Below are positions 16,101 to 24,446 of a DNA stretch of 43,493 bases, piece after piece. Location of the stretch: NCBI RefSeq assembly GCF_001921205.1, contig NZ_MSIE01000080.1:1-43493 (forward strand), written 5' to 3'. The stretch is from Actinophytocola xanthii (lineage in GTDB: Bacteria > Actinomycetota > Actinomycetes > Mycobacteriales > Pseudonocardiaceae). The translations under genes were made by a program, and so were the position numbers. A model generated the notes under the pieces. The model was not told where the DNA came from. It saw only the letters and a list, made by a program, of their open reading frames with translations, and searched no databases. The number at the start of each line of letters is the position of its first letter. The first letter of the stretch is position 1.

Positions 16101-17305
16101 GCCCGGATCACCCGCTGCTGGGCCGGCCCGTTCGGCGCGGTCAGACCGTTGGACGCCCCGTCGGAGGCCACCGCGGAGCCGCGCACGAGTGCCAGTACCG
16201 GGTAGCCGCGGTCACGCGCCTCGGCCAGCGTGGTGACGGCGAGCATGCCGACCCCCTCCGCCCAGCCCGTCCCGTCCGCGCCGGCAGCGAAGGACTTGCA
16301 GCGCCCGTCGGTGGCCAGCCCGCCCTGCCGGGAGAACTCGACGAACATCGTCGGCGTGGCCAGCACCGCGGCCCCGCCGACCAGGGCCAACGAGCACTCC
16401 CCGCGCCGCAGTGCCTGGCCGGCGAGGTGCAGCGCCACCAGTGAGGACGAGCACGCCGTGTCCACGGTCAGCGTCGGGCCCTCCAGTCCGAGCTTGTAGG
16501 CGATCCGTCCGGACGCGACACTGCCCGCGGTGCCCAGGCCCCAGTAGCCCTCCAGCTCGGGCACGCGCCGGGCGACCCATGCGTAGTCCTGGGTGGACAC
16601 GCCGACGAAGACGCCGGTCGGCGTGCCGTGCAGCGAGGTGGGGTCGATCCCGGCGTGCTCGAGCGCCTCCCAGGCGGTCTCCAGCAGCAGTCGCTGCTGG
16701 GGGTCGGTGGCCACCGCCTCGCGCGGCGAGACACCGAAGAACTCGGCGTCGAAGCCGGCCACGTCGGCCAGGAACCCGGCCGCACGGGCGTGGCTGGTAC
16801 CCGGCGCGTCCGGGTCCTCGGCGAACAGGCCGCCGAGGTCCCAGCCGCGGTCGGCCGGAAAGGCGGTCACCGCGTCCCGCCCGGCGGCGACCAGCTCCCA
16901 CAGCTCGTCCGGTGTGGACACCCCGCCCGGGTAGCGGCAGGCCATGCCGACGATGGCGAGCGGCTCGTCCGGCGCCCGGGGCGCCGGCGACGCCGTCGCG
17001 GCGGCCGGTGCCGCCACCGCCGGGAGGTCCAGTAGGGACAGGAGGTGGTCGGCTACCGCGGCCGGGGTGGGGTGGTCGAACAGCAGCGTCAGCGGCAGCT
17101 CCAGCCCACTCTCGACCGACAGCAGCCGGGTGAGCTCGACGGCGGCCATCGAGTTGTAGCCGTACTCCTGGTACGGCCGGTCGGGGTCCACCGCCGCCGG
17201 TTCCCAGCCGAGCAGCTCGGCGGTGGTGGCGCGGACCAGCTCGCGCACCGTCCGGCGCCGGTCACGGTCGGACTGCGCGGCCAGGGTCTCGGTCAGGCGG
17301 TTCAT
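13169..17305 (-). CDS. One-module type I PKS: ACP-KS-AT-ACP-TE
   Basis: 1378 residues, last gene of the minus-strand operon. Domains in order: ACP1 20-92 (Ser52 in YGYNSM, Asn replacing the usual Asp); KS 115-535 (Cys285 in DTACSSS, His420 in EAHGTGT, His458 in NIGHAQ); AT 635-970 (Ser724 in GHSVGE; HAFH 820-823 predicts malonyl-CoA); ACP2 1035-1105 (Ser1066 in GVDSI); TE 1165-1378 (Ser1242 in GYSIGG, Asp1269, His1355 in GDHFS). There is no KR, DH or ER, so one round gives a beta-ketoacyl chain. No N-terminal docking coiled coil precedes ACP1, suggesting a chain arrives on or is loaded onto ACP1 in trans. The start lies one base after the preceding stop. A Ser/Ala-rich linker spans 985-1030. 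Confidence 0.95.
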   Translation of the reverse strand: MNRLTETLAAQSDRDRRRTVRELVRATTAELLGWEPAAVDPDRPYQEYGYNSMAAVELTRLLSVESGLELPLTLLFDHPTPAAVADHLLSLLDLPAVAAPAAATASPAPRAPDEPLAIVGMACRYPGGVSTPDELWELVAAGRDAVTAFPADRGWDLGGLFAEDPDAPGTSHARAAGFLADVAGFDAEFFGVSPREAVATDPQQRLLLETAWEALEHAGIDPTSLHGTPTGVFVGVSTQDYAWVARRVPELEGYWGLGTAGSVASGRIAYKLGLEGPTLTVDTACSSSLVALHLAGQALRRGECSLALVGGAAVLATPTMFVEFSRQGGLATDGRCKSFAAGADGTGWAEGVGMLAVTTLAEARDRGYPVLALVRGSAVASDGASNGLTAPNGPAQQRVIRAALADAGLEASDVDVVEAHGTGTVLGDPIEAQAVLATYGQDRSTPVWLGSLKSNIGHAQAAAGVGGVIKVVQAMRHGLVPATLHVDEPTPKVDWSAGAVELVTASVPWPAGERPRRAAVSAFGIGGTNAHVIVESPPATEQSPPDPAEQATAWVFSARSAAALRAQAAALAEVADPPGAVARALAAGRALRLPHRAVVVGSSGEALRSGAAALAGGEVPPAGALGEAGRPGRLALLFTGQGSQRVGAGRELAARYPVFAEALAEVADLLDPRLPRPLREVLFDDPELLHQTRFTQAGLFALEVALFRLVESWGLVPDLLLGHSVGELAAAHVSGVFSLADACTLVAARGRLMGALPPGGAMVAVEAEESELVLDDSAVSVAAVNGPRALVLSGVEAAVLAEERRWREAGRRTKRLTVSHAFHSPLVEPMLAEFAEVAAGLTYGRPTIPVVSNVTGQPAGAELCSPDYWVRHVRGAVRFAEGVRSLERAGVGACLELGPTAALTPVARAGLPSSAAVVPALRTPRPETETLLAAVGVLHTRGFDVDWAAALDVPAGRATVSLPTYPFQRDRYWAVSPAARTRVTPAGSGSDASSSELVASAASERGAVASSSAAADSVVPARSHQAAGSSPSLLDTVRAQVAVVLGHTDATAVDPDRSLFDLGVDSIGGAELHRRLADVTGLDLPPTLLLDEPTPAAVAEALARLTPDPAPSEPTPGTVTQLVRAAHERGAVSEVVPLLAEMSRFRPVFTPGAAVATSVLVSTGRQEPTLVCLPSFLAGSGPHQFARLAAAMPGRRQVCALTLPGFGPNEPLPASWPAAVSALSAAARAAADGNPLVLVGYSIGGVLAHAVAHDLVRAGHPPAGTAMIDTFQPAAETRAATFGWAMGAIIDRDHDYVVLNDANLLAMGAYLRAFEEWTPVPAAAPTLLLRATPADPTPWPTWQAPDHATDVPGDHFSILEQDAATTAAALDTWIDNQI

Positions 17306-17306
17306 C

Positions 17307-18683
17307 TCAGACCAGCTGCCTCTTGATCAGGTTCGGGTGGCGGTCCTGGAAGGCCAGCAGTGCGGTCAGGCCCTTCGCGCCGACCCAGGACAGCGGCTCG
17401 ACCGGGAACCGGCGCTCCTTGCGGTTGACGAACAGCAGGTTGCTGTAGGTCGAGTCGCGCTCGAGGATCAGGTCGCGCAGGATCTTGCCGGCGGTGTGGG
17501 TGAGGGCGATGCCGTTGCCGCAGTAGCCGTAGGCGTAGTGCACACCGTCCTCGGTGGACCCCACGTGCGGGACGAAGTCCCGGGTCATGCCGACACAGCC
17601 GCCGTAGGAGTAGGCGATGCGCAGGTCGCGCCAGGCGGGGAAGTACCGGGCGAGCGCGCCGCGCAGGAACTCGGTCGCCTCGTCGCGGCGCATGTGCCGG
17701 CTCTCGGCCATGTCCCGGCCGTAGAAGTAGGGCGCCGGTCCGCCGCCGAACAGCAGCCGGTTGTCCGCCGTGAAGCGGCCGAAGATGATGAAGTTGCGGG
17801 CCTCGACGAAGCCCTCCCGGTCCGGCCAGTGCACCTGCGCGAGCTGCTCGTCGGTCAGCGGCTCGGTCACCACCGCGTAGCTCCACACCGGCTTCACCCG
17901 GTGCCGGAAGGGGCGGAAGCCGTGCTGGTAGGCATCGGTGCCCAGGACCAGCCGGTCGGCGACGACCCGCCCCCCGGACGTGGTGATCACGTGCTTGCCG
18001 TTCTCCTTGGTCACGCTCGTGGCCAGGGTCTGCTCGTGGAGGTGCACGCCCATCCCCCGCACCACCCTGGCCAGACCGCGGGCGAGCCGGTGCGGGTTGA
18101 GCAGCGCGCCGCCGACCTTGAACGCCCCGTGGATGGCCGGCGAGCCGATCCGCTCCCTGGCCTGCTCCCGGTCGAGCAGCTGTAGCGAGTTACGGGCGCC
18201 GATCCGCTCGGCGAGGTCCACGTCCCGGCGCAGCAACCGCAGCTGCGCCTCGCTGGTGGCGACGGAGAAGTAGCCGTTGGGCTCGAGCTCGGCGTCGACG
18301 TCGTGCTTGCGGCAGAACCGGTCCAGCTCCAGCATCGAGCGCCCGACCACCGCGTAGGCGGTCTTGGCGCGCTCGGTGCCGAACCCGTGCACCAGCCCGG
18401 CGAGGCTGTGCCCGATCGTCGGGGTGACGAACCCGTCCGCGTGGCCGGACGCGCCGGCGCCCGCGTAGTCCATCTCGACGATGTGGATCGACAGCGACGG
18501 GTCGGCCTGCTTGAGGAAGTACGCCGTCCACATGCCGGTGTACCCGCCGCCGACGATGCCGACGTCACAGTGGACGTCCTCGGACAGCGGCGGTCCGGGC
18601 TCGACGGCCTCGGTGTCCCGCCAGTAGATCGAGTGCTTGATCCCCGCCTGGACGCTCGGTCCGGTCTGGCTGAGGTTGGCCAT
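17307..18683 (-). CDS. DAO-superfamily FAD-dependent oxidoreductase
   Basis: A 458-residue flavoprotein with an N-terminal dinucleotide fold ([25 protein letters not shown] at 45-50), an [15 protein letters not shown] region and a C-terminal [18 protein letters not shown]-closing segment. This matches D-amino-acid/sarcosine/gamma-glutamylputrescine oxidase-like enzymes (DadA, PuuB type), which oxidise C-N bonds of amines or amino acids. Start ATG 18683 has AAAGGGA upstream. The previous gene ends 11 bp before it and the PKS begins one base after its stop, so it is embedded in the operon. An amine oxidase fits a pathway that also holds an aminotransferase, but no amine-containing intermediate can be proven from sequence. 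Carbon-carbon or C-O oxidation is an alternative. Confidence 0.87.
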   Translation of the reverse strand: MANLSQTGPSVQAGIKHSIYWRDTEAVEPGPPLSEDVHCDVGIVGGGYTGMWTAYFLKQADPSLSIHIVEMDYAGAGASGHADGFVTPTIGHSLAGLVHGFGTERAKTAYAVVGRSMLELDRFCRKHDVDAELEPNGYFSVATSEAQLRLLRRDVDLAERIGARNSLQLLDREQARERIGSPAIHGAFKVGGALLNPHRLARGLARVVRGMGVHLHEQTLATSVTKENGKHVITTSGGRVVADRLVLGTDAYQHGFRPFRHRVKPVWSYAVVTEPLTDEQLAQVHWPDREGFVEARNFIIFGRFTADNRLLFGGGPAPYFYGRDMAESRHMRRDEATEFLRGALARYFPAWRDLRIAYSYGGCVGMTRDFVPHVGSTEDGVHYAYGYCGNGIALTHTAGKILRDLILERDSTYSNLLFVNRKERRFPVEPLSWVGAKGLTALLAFQDRHPNLIKRQLV

Positions 18684-18694
18684 GTCAGTCCCTT

Positions 18695-19582
18695 TCACAC
18701 ACGCTCGAAGACGATCCGGACCAGGCCGAGGTGGCGGTTGCGGAAACCGGCCACCGACGCCCGCAGGTAGCGCTCGTAGTCGGCGACCCGCTCCTCGCCG
18801 ACCATCTCCACGGCCGCCGCCCGGTTGGCGACGAGCCGGTCGAGCCACTCCTGGCAGGTGCGCGCGTAGTGGTCGGCGTCGTTGCGCGCGGAGACCAGGT
18901 CGAACCGCCGCTCGCTCGCCTCGAGGATCTCCGAGGTCCACGGCAGCTCCGACTCGGGGAAGATGTGGTCCACGATGAACAGCAGGTCCTTGACCGTCGT
19001 GCGGTCGAGCCGGGTGTTGTTGCCCTTGACGTTGGTCTGCAGCGCGAGCCGCCCGCCCGGCGGCAGCCACTCGTGGCAGCTGTCGAAGAACCGCCGGTAC
19101 GCGGCGATCCGCGCCGCCCTGGTCATGCCGAAGTCGGCGAAGTGCTCGAACGCGCCGATCGACACGATCGCGTCGTAGGGCGCCGCGCCGGGACGGGGAG
19201 TGGGTACGTGGTCGACCCAGTTCTGCACCCGGACGTCGTAGCGGTCGTCGGCGAACGTCTCCACGTGGGCGGCCTGCTCGGTGGCCAGCGTCAGCCCCAC
19301 GACCTCGGTCACCCGGTGGTGGTCGACCAGCCGGCGCAGCATGCCGCCCCAGCCGCAGCCGACGTCGAGGACCCGTTCGGCACCGCCGGCCCTGGCCCCC
19401 TCGGCCAGGTAGTCGAGCTTGCGCTCCTGGGCGGCGCGCAGCGTGTCGTCCGGCCCCGCCCACATCGCGCAGGAGTAGCTGCGGGTCTCGTCGAGCCACA
19501 GCGCGTAGAAGTCGTTGCCGCGGTCGTAGTGGCTCCGGATCGCCTCCGCCGAGGCACCCTGGTACTCCAGCTGGCCCGTCAT
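18695..19582 (-). CDS. Cyclopropane-fatty-acid-synthase-like SAM methyltransferase
   Basis: A 295-residue methyltransferase of the CFA/mycolic-acid-cyclopropanase family. HYDRGNDFYALWLD (18-31) and SYSCAMW with Cys38 match the family's substrate-side signature. VLDVGCGWGG (71-80) binds SAM and SIGAFEHFADFG carries the Glu near the bicarbonate site. At 295 residues it matches the compact CmaA/PcaA group rather than the longer E. coli Cfa. Family members add methylene or methyl across a cis double bond of a lipid chain. The same operon encodes a desaturase that could make that double bond, so methylation or cyclopropanation of the acyl intermediate is a reasonable inference. N- or C-methylation of another substrate is possible. 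It overlaps the upstream SDR stop (ATGA). Confidence 0.88.
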   Translation of the reverse strand: MTGQLEYQGASAEAIRSHYDRGNDFYALWLDETRSYSCAMWAGPDDTLRAAQERKLDYLAEGARAGGAERVLDVGCGWGGMLRRLVDHHRVTEVVGLTLATEQAAHVETFADDRYDVRVQNWVDHVPTPRPGAAPYDAIVSIGAFEHFADFGMTRAARIAAYRRFFDSCHEWLPPGGRLALQTNVKGNNTRLDRTTVKDLLFIVDHIFPESELPWTSEILEASERRFDLVSARNDADHYARTCQEWLDRLVANRAAAVEMVGEERVADYERYLRASVAGFRNRHLGLVRIVFERV

Positions 19583-20502
19583 CGCCCTGCCTCCGCCTTC
19601 GCCACGACTCGGTTGAGCCGTTCCATCCGGCTGGCCAGCGTGATCCGGCCCTCGAGCCGGAACGCGGGTGGCTGCCGACCGTCCACATCGGTGAAGCCGT
19701 ACCTGGCGGCGAGGTCGCCCACCGCCAGCCGCTGCCCGGACACCGCCATCACCTCGGGGTCCGCCGCCAGCGACGTGATCGCCCGGCCGACGTACTCCGG
19801 GGAGTGCACGACCTGCGCCGGGCCGGCCCCGAGCAGGTCCCACGCGGCCTCGACCCGCTCGGTGCGGACGAAACCCGGATGCAGCGCGACCGCGGCCACG
19901 CCGTGCTTGCGCAGCTCGTGGCCCATGCCGAGGGCCAGCCGGTCCGAGGCGGTCTTGCACATGTCGTAGGCGGCCTGGCCGAGGTAGACCTCGCCGTCGG
20001 TGAACGAGATGTTGACGATCAGCCCGGCGGAGCGCGGCAGCATCAGCGGCACGGCGAGCCGGCTGGCCACGAACTGGCCGCGCAGCGAGGCGGCGAACAG
20101 GTCGTAGCGCCACTGCGGCTGCTGCCAGAACGGCGCGTCGAACCGGTGCTCGTCGCTGCGCTCGTAACCCGCCCAGGCGTTGTTCACCAGCAGGTCGAGC
20201 CGTCCGCTCTCGGCAGCGATGCGGTCGAACACCGCCTCGACGTCCCCGTCGACCGTGTGGTCGCACCGCACCGCGACCCCGGTCCCGCCCCGCGCGGTGA
20301 CCTCCTCGGCGGTGTCCTGGACGGTGCCCGGCAGGTCCTCGGTGGTGGCCCCGCCCCGGACGCTGCGGCCGGTCACGTACACCGTCGCGCCCGCCTCGCC
20401 CAGCGCCAGGGCGATGCCCTTGCCCACCCCCCGGCTCGCGCCGGTGACCAGGGCGACCGCACCCGACAGGTCGGGCGTCGTCCACTCCAGGTTGTGAGTC
20501 AT
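19579..20502 (-). CDS. SDR-family NAD(P)-dependent oxidoreductase
   Basis: A 307-residue classical-type short-chain dehydrogenase. The cofactor motif is TGASRGVGKG (20-29), the structural motif NNAWAG (107-112, Trp variant of NNAG), and the catalytic set Ser166 (NISF), Tyr179 and Lys183 (YDMCK). A C-terminal extension of about 50 residues beyond the core (TDVDGRQPPAFRLEG) resembles DHRS1-like members. It probably reduces a ketone or oxidises an alcohol in the pathway; a butenolide or beta-keto reduction step would suit it. It overlaps both neighbours by four bases, indicating coupled translation. Direction and substrate cannot be read from sequence. Confidence 0.9.
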   Translation of the reverse strand: MTHNLEWTTPDLSGAVALVTGASRGVGKGIALALGEAGATVYVTGRSVRGGATTEDLPGTVQDTAEEVTARGGTGVAVRCDHTVDGDVEAVFDRIAAESGRLDLLVNNAWAGYERSDEHRFDAPFWQQPQWRYDLFAASLRGQFVASRLAVPLMLPRSAGLIVNISFTDGEVYLGQAAYDMCKTASDRLALGMGHELRKHGVAAVALHPGFVRTERVEAAWDLLGAGPAQVVHSPEYVGRAITSLAADPEVMAVSGQRLAVGDLAARYGFTDVDGRQPPAFRLEGRITLASRMERLNRVVAKAEAGR

Positions 20503-21536
20503 GCGATCTCCTTCACCGCGCGCGCGGTCTCCCGCACGGACGTCCAGTAGTTGAGGCTGTGCCGGTAGGCGTCCCGGTCGCAGGGCATCGGCACGCCGAA
20601 CCGCTCGCCGAGGTCGCGCAGGGAGCTGGGCAGTACACCGCCGGAGGCGTGGGTCACCTCGCTGACGTCGATCAGCACCTTCAGGAAGGTGCGCGAGGTG
20701 GCCGGGACCCGGTCGAGCGGCACCGGCAGCGGCAGCCGGGGGTCCACGACCCGGACCTCGGGGATCTCCCGTCCGGTCCGGGCCGCGTGCTCGCGCAGGA
20801 TCGTCTGCGCCTCGGCGACGCTCATCGCGTCAGCCCCGTAGGTGAGCCAGTGGGTGTGGCCGAGGTCGTCGGCCAGCACCCCACGCGCGATCGCGACGGC
20901 GGTGACGTCCAGGGGTATGACGTCGACCAGGTTTCCTTCGTGTGCGGGGAAGAACGGTGCCTTCCCCCGGCAGAACCAGTCCGACATGGCCTGCACGATC
21001 TGGGGCTGGCTGCTCGCGCCCGTGAGCGAGTCGCCGACCAGGTTGGTCGGCCGGTAGACGGTGTGCGGAACGTCGCTGGCGCCAAGCAGGTGCTCGGCGG
21101 CCAGCTTCGACCTGATGTAGGGGCGGACCACGTTGTCCCGTCCCAGCTCGTCGAGCCGACCGAGCTCGATGGCCCGCACGAAGCACGTGCTCACCAGGTG
21201 CACCGGGGCACCCGACCGGGTGGCCAGCTCGATGACGTGGCGCGTCCCGTCGATGTTGACCGACTCGTAGCGCGGCCACGGCTGGCCCCAGGTAGTGAGC
21301 GCTCCGGAGTGGACGATCACGTCCACCTCACCGGACAGCCGGTCCCACGTGGACCGGTCCAGGCCGAACCGCGGCAGGGCCAGGTCACCGCGGAGCACCT
21401 CGTCCACATCGGGCAGGTCGGAGTCGCTGTGCACCAGACCGATGACCCGGTGTCCCGGCAGGTACCGGGGCAGCGCCCGGCCGATCACCCCGGACGCCCC
21501 GGTGAGCAGGATCGTGCGTGCTGTCGTGCTGGCCAT
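20499..21536 (-). CDS. Extended SDR, thioester-reductase/epimerase-like
   Basis: A 345-residue extended short-chain dehydrogenase. The nucleotide motif is LLTGASGVIGR (10-20), and PYIRSK gives the YxxxK catalytic pair. STCFVRA and VYRPTNLVGDSLTGA match the substrate-domain segments of NAD-dependent epimerases and stand-alone thioester reductases (carboxylic acid reductase R-domain type). Thioester reductases release ACP-bound acyl chains as aldehydes or alcohols with NADPH. In this operon, directly after the acyl-AMP ligase and near the free ACP, that role is attractive but not proven, since sugar epimerases and sterol dehydrogenases share the fold. ATG 21536 has GGGAG upstream; longer readings into the ligase frame have no basis. 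Confidence 0.82.
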   Translation of the reverse strand: MASTTARTILLTGASGVIGRALPRYLPGHRVIGLVHSDSDLPDVDEVLRGDLALPRFGLDRSTWDRLSGEVDVIVHSGALTTWGQPWPRYESVNIDGTRHVIELATRSGAPVHLVSTCFVRAIELGRLDELGRDNVVRPYIRSKLAAEHLLGASDVPHTVYRPTNLVGDSLTGASSQPQIVQAMSDWFCRGKAPFFPAHEGNLVDVIPLDVTAVAIARGVLADDLGHTHWLTYGADAMSVAEAQTILREHAARTGREIPEVRVVDPRLPLPVPLDRVPATSRTFLKVLIDVSEVTHASGGVLPSSLRDLGERFGVPMPCDRDAYRHSLNYWTSVRETARAVKEIA

Positions 21537-21547
21537 CTCGTGTCTCC

Positions 21548-23188
21548 CTAGCCGAGCCGTACCGTGGCCAGCGGCTCGAACCTGCCGGCGTCGAGCATCT
21601 GCCGGCAGCGGTGCCGCTGGATCTTGCCGCTGGGCGTCTTGGGCAGGCTGTTGCGCGTGAGGAACACGCACTCGGACAGCGCCACCGCCGCCTTGGCCAT
21701 GGCGACCGAGGCCACCGCCTCGGCGAGCGGCCGGTAGTCCTCGAGCCGCCGTCTCACCTCGACGAACAGGGTCAGCTCGCGACCGGAGCCGTCGGTCGCG
21801 ATCAGCGTTGTGCACCCGCGCCGGACCCCGGCCAACGCGTCGACCGCCTGCTCGACCTCCCGGGCGTAGACCTTGCGCCCGGCCACCGAGATCACGTCGT
21901 CGACCCGGCCGACCGGGTACAGGTAGCCGTCCCGGACGAACCCGAGGTCGGACGTGCGCACGGTGTCGCCGACGAACCGATCCGCCGTGCGGGCCGGGTC
22001 GCCGAAGTACCCGGAGGCCAGCGCCGGCGACCGGACGCTGATCTCGCCGAGCCGGTCACCCGGAGCACCGAGCACCTCGACCCCCGCACACGGCACGCCT
22101 GCCGCCACGACCGCCGTCGCCGACTCCGCGCCCGCGTCCACCTCGACGAGCTCGCCGTCGGCCAGCGCTATCGAGTCGACCACCAGGTGGCGCGGCGCCT
22201 CGTCGACCGGTGTCGCGGTCACCGCGAGCGTCGCCTCGGCCAGGCCGTAGGCCGGCATCAGCGACTCCGGCCGGAACCCGTACGGGCCGAGCGACTCCAC
22301 GACCTGGGCGAGCGTGCGGGCCTCGGTCCGCTCGGCGCCCACGATGCACGCCCGCACGTCCAGCCCGCCGGCCAGCCGCGTGGAGCGGCCGATCCGCGAA
22401 CCGAGGTGCAGCGCGGTGTTCGTGCCGGCCGTCATCGTCGCGCCGAACTCGGCCATGTCGCCGAACCAGGTCCGCGGGGCGAAGGTGAACCGCTCCGGTG
22501 TGGACAGGTGCAGCGTCCAGTCGTTCACCCAGGGGGTGAGCAGCGTGCCGAAGATGCCCATGTCGTGCGAGAGCGGGAGCCAGGACACGGTGGTCTCCGC
22601 GCCGGGCCGCCCGTCGAGCATCGCGGTCACCATGCCCAGCTGGGCCTGGATGGCCGCCGTGGTGAGCACGCATCCCTTGGGGGCGCTGGTGGAGCCCGAC
22701 GAGTACTGGATGAACGCCGGCTCGTCAGGACCGGGCGGGGTGGCGTCGACCACCCCGGTGCCGGCCATCGACTCCCAGGTGCGGACCCGCAGCGCGCTGC
22801 GCAGGTCCTCGTCGAGCAACCCGGCCATGCGTTCCTCGAGCAGGAACAGCTCCGGCTGGAGCTGGGCGCAGATCGAGCTCAGCTGCCGGGTGTACTCCGC
22901 GCCGTCCATCCCGCGGGCGGGGACCGGGAGGGAGGCGACGGTGCCACCGGCGAGCCACACCCCGAGCAGCCCGCGCACGGTGTGCGGGCCGTTGGTGAGC
23001 ACCGTCGCGACCCGGGTGCCGGGTCGCACCCCGCACCGCCGCAGCCCCGCCGTCATGCGCTCGGCGTCGGCGACCACGTCGGTCCACGTGGTCCCCTCCC
23101 ACCGGTCGCCGACCCAGCAGTGCAGCGAGGAGCGGAACGGGGTGCGACCGGCGCCGGTCAACGCATCCCAGAGGGTGTCACTCGACAT
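21548..23188 (-). CDS. Fatty-acyl-AMP ligase-like (FAAL) acyl-ACP synthetase
   Basis: A 546-residue ANL-superfamily adenylating enzyme. The phosphate-binding motif is YSSGSTSAPKGCV (162-174). SWLPLSHDMG (202-211) is characteristic of FAAL proteins, YGLAEATL and SDLGFVRDGYLYPVGR follow in order, and the C-terminal lysine motif is KTPSGKIQR. FAALs form acyl-adenylates and pass the acyl group to an ACP instead of CoA. The partner here is most likely the free ACP two genes upstream. The ATG at 23188 overlaps the desaturase end by 11 bp and has GGGA upstream. ACP, desaturase and ligase together match the three-gene logic of JamABC-type terminal alkene/alkyne cassettes. Chain length and saturation of the substrate are unknown. 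Confidence 0.9.
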   Translation of the reverse strand: MSSDTLWDALTGAGRTPFRSSLHCWVGDRWEGTTWTDVVADAERMTAGLRRCGVRPGTRVATVLTNGPHTVRGLLGVWLAGGTVASLPVPARGMDGAEYTRQLSSICAQLQPELFLLEERMAGLLDEDLRSALRVRTWESMAGTGVVDATPPGPDEPAFIQYSSGSTSAPKGCVLTTAAIQAQLGMVTAMLDGRPGAETTVSWLPLSHDMGIFGTLLTPWVNDWTLHLSTPERFTFAPRTWFGDMAEFGATMTAGTNTALHLGSRIGRSTRLAGGLDVRACIVGAERTEARTLAQVVESLGPYGFRPESLMPAYGLAEATLAVTATPVDEAPRHLVVDSIALADGELVEVDAGAESATAVVAAGVPCAGVEVLGAPGDRLGEISVRSPALASGYFGDPARTADRFVGDTVRTSDLGFVRDGYLYPVGRVDDVISVAGRKVYAREVEQAVDALAGVRRGCTTLIATDGSGRELTLFVEVRRRLEDYRPLAEAVASVAMAKAAVALSECVFLTRNSLPKTPSGKIQRHRCRQMLDAGRFEPLATVRLG

Positions 23189-24164
23189 CGACGATCCCGA
23201 CCGCGGCGGCGCGGGGACGGTGGGCGAGCGGCTTGTCCGGGGTGGCCCGTGCGTGCCGGCCACCGCCGAGCTTCTCCCACGCCACGGCCTTCTGCTCCTG
23301 GCGCTCCCGGTCGATGCGGATCACGTTGGTCGCCAGGCCCAGCTTCTCCAACCCACCGATGACCATCGCGCTGATGTCGATCTCGTACCAGCGCATGCCG
23401 TGGCTGGCCGACCGGGGGAAGGCGTGGTGGTTGTTGTGCCACGCCTCCCCGAAGGAGAACAGCGCGAGCCACCCCACGTTGCGGGACTCGTCCGGGGTGG
23501 CGAACCGCCGCCGGCCGAAGTAGTGGCCGATGGAGTTCACCGCGTAGGTGATGTGGTTGGCGAAGAAGAACCGCACCAGCCCACCCCAGAGCGCTCCGGT
23601 GAACGCGCCGAACAGAGTTCCGGTGAACGCGAACCCGAGCACTCCCGGCAGCACGACACCGGCGGTCACGAACCAGACGAAGTGCTTCGAGATGAAGCGC
23701 ATGTCTTTGTCCCGCAGGATGTCCGGGCAGTACCGCATCGGGTCCGAGGACAGTCCGCGGTCGAACAGCCAACCCATGTGGGCGTGCCAGAGGCCTTTCA
23801 GCGCACCCTTCAGGCCCGGCTCCTCGTCGTGGTACGGGCTGTGCGGGTCGCCCGGCTTGTCCGCCACCCGGTGGTGGCGGCGGTGGTGGGCGACCCAGAT
23901 CACCGGGGGACCCTGACCGGCCATCGCGCCCGCGGCGGTGAAGAAGATCCGCAGCGGACGGGTCGTCCGGAACGAACGGTGCGCCAGCAGCCGGTGGTAA
24001 CCGGTGGACACCCCGAGGCCCGCGATGACGTACATGATCGCGAAAATGACCAGGTCCGCCGGTCCGACAAGCTGGTTCCACAACAGAACGACGGCGGCGG
24101 CCACACCGAACAGCGGCAGCAGCGCCGAGAGAAGGATGAAGGTGTAGTGCTCGCGCCCATCCAT
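23178..24164 (-). CDS. Membrane-bound acyl desaturase (three-histidine-box, di-iron)
   Basis: A 328-residue integral membrane enzyme. Histidine boxes are HRLLAH (57-62), HHRRHH (93-98) and HNNHH (243-247), with hydrophobic spans at about 8-28, 36-56, 160-182 and 188-208. This is the Delta-9 acyl-CoA desaturase family, to which the JamB/TtuB-type desaturase-acetylenases also belong. The enzyme should introduce a double bond (or triple bond) into an acyl chain held on CoA or ACP. The neighbouring free ACP and FAAL favour an ACP-bound substrate. AAGGAG lies just before the ATG at 24164. The polar C-terminal tail of about 35 residues is longer than the catalytic core requires. Regioselectivity cannot be predicted. 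Confidence 0.93.
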   Translation of the reverse strand: MDGREHYTFILLSALLPLFGVAAAVVLLWNQLVGPADLVIFAIMYVIAGLGVSTGYHRLLAHRSFRTTRPLRIFFTAAGAMAGQGPPVIWVAHHRRHHRVADKPGDPHSPYHDEEPGLKGALKGLWHAHMGWLFDRGLSSDPMRYCPDILRDKDMRFISKHFVWFVTAGVVLPGVLGFAFTGTLFGAFTGALWGGLVRFFFANHITYAVNSIGHYFGRRRFATPDESRNVGWLALFSFGEAWHNNHHAFPRSASHGMRWYEIDISAMVIGGLEKLGLATNVIRIDRERQEQKAVAWEKLGGGRHARATPDKPLAHRPRAAAVGIVDVE

Positions 24165-24200
24165 GGCTGACTCCTTGCTCTGTCTGATCGACCGACCGGG

Positions 24201-24446
24201 TCAGCCGACTTCCAGGACCTCGTTGGTCAGCGCCAACAGGTCCCCCAGGGTCTGCGCGTCGGCCGCCTTCGCCGGGTCGAACTCGACGCCGTGCTCGTCC
24301 TCGAGGGTGAACACGATCTCGGACACCTGGAGGCTCGACAGGCCCAGCTCGTCCAGGCGGGTGGTCTCGTCGATCTGAACGTCGGCGGGCAGCTTGCCCC
24401 GCATCTCGCGCCGGATCAGGTCGGACAGCGTCTCAATAGTGATCAT
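24201..24446 (-). CDS. Stand-alone acyl carrier protein
   Basis: An 81-residue ACP and first gene of the minus-strand operon. The phosphopantetheine attachment site is LDELGLSSLQVSEI (31-44) with Ser38; the usual Asp before the serine is Ser37. Helix-rich acidic sequence (FTLEDEHGVEFD) matches the family. The ATG at 24446 is chosen because the ACP fold begins there; the longer reading adds an unrelated 27-residue N-terminus. Its position in front of a desaturase and an acyl-AMP ligase implies that it carries the fatty acyl group while it is modified and delivers it to the one-module PKS. The 36-bp gap to the desaturase contains that gene's AAGGAG. Confidence 0.92.
   Translation of the reverse strand: MITIETLSDLIRREMRGKLPADVQIDETTRLDELGLSSLQVSEIVFTLEDEHGVEFDPAKAADAQTLGDLLALTNEVLEVG

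Noticed and set aside
20559-21551. Long plus-strand open frames opposite the SDR, ligase and PKS genes (several over 300 codons)
   Set aside because: They are antisense shadows caused by GC-rich third positions. They show no recognisable domain, while the minus-strand frames have clear motifs.
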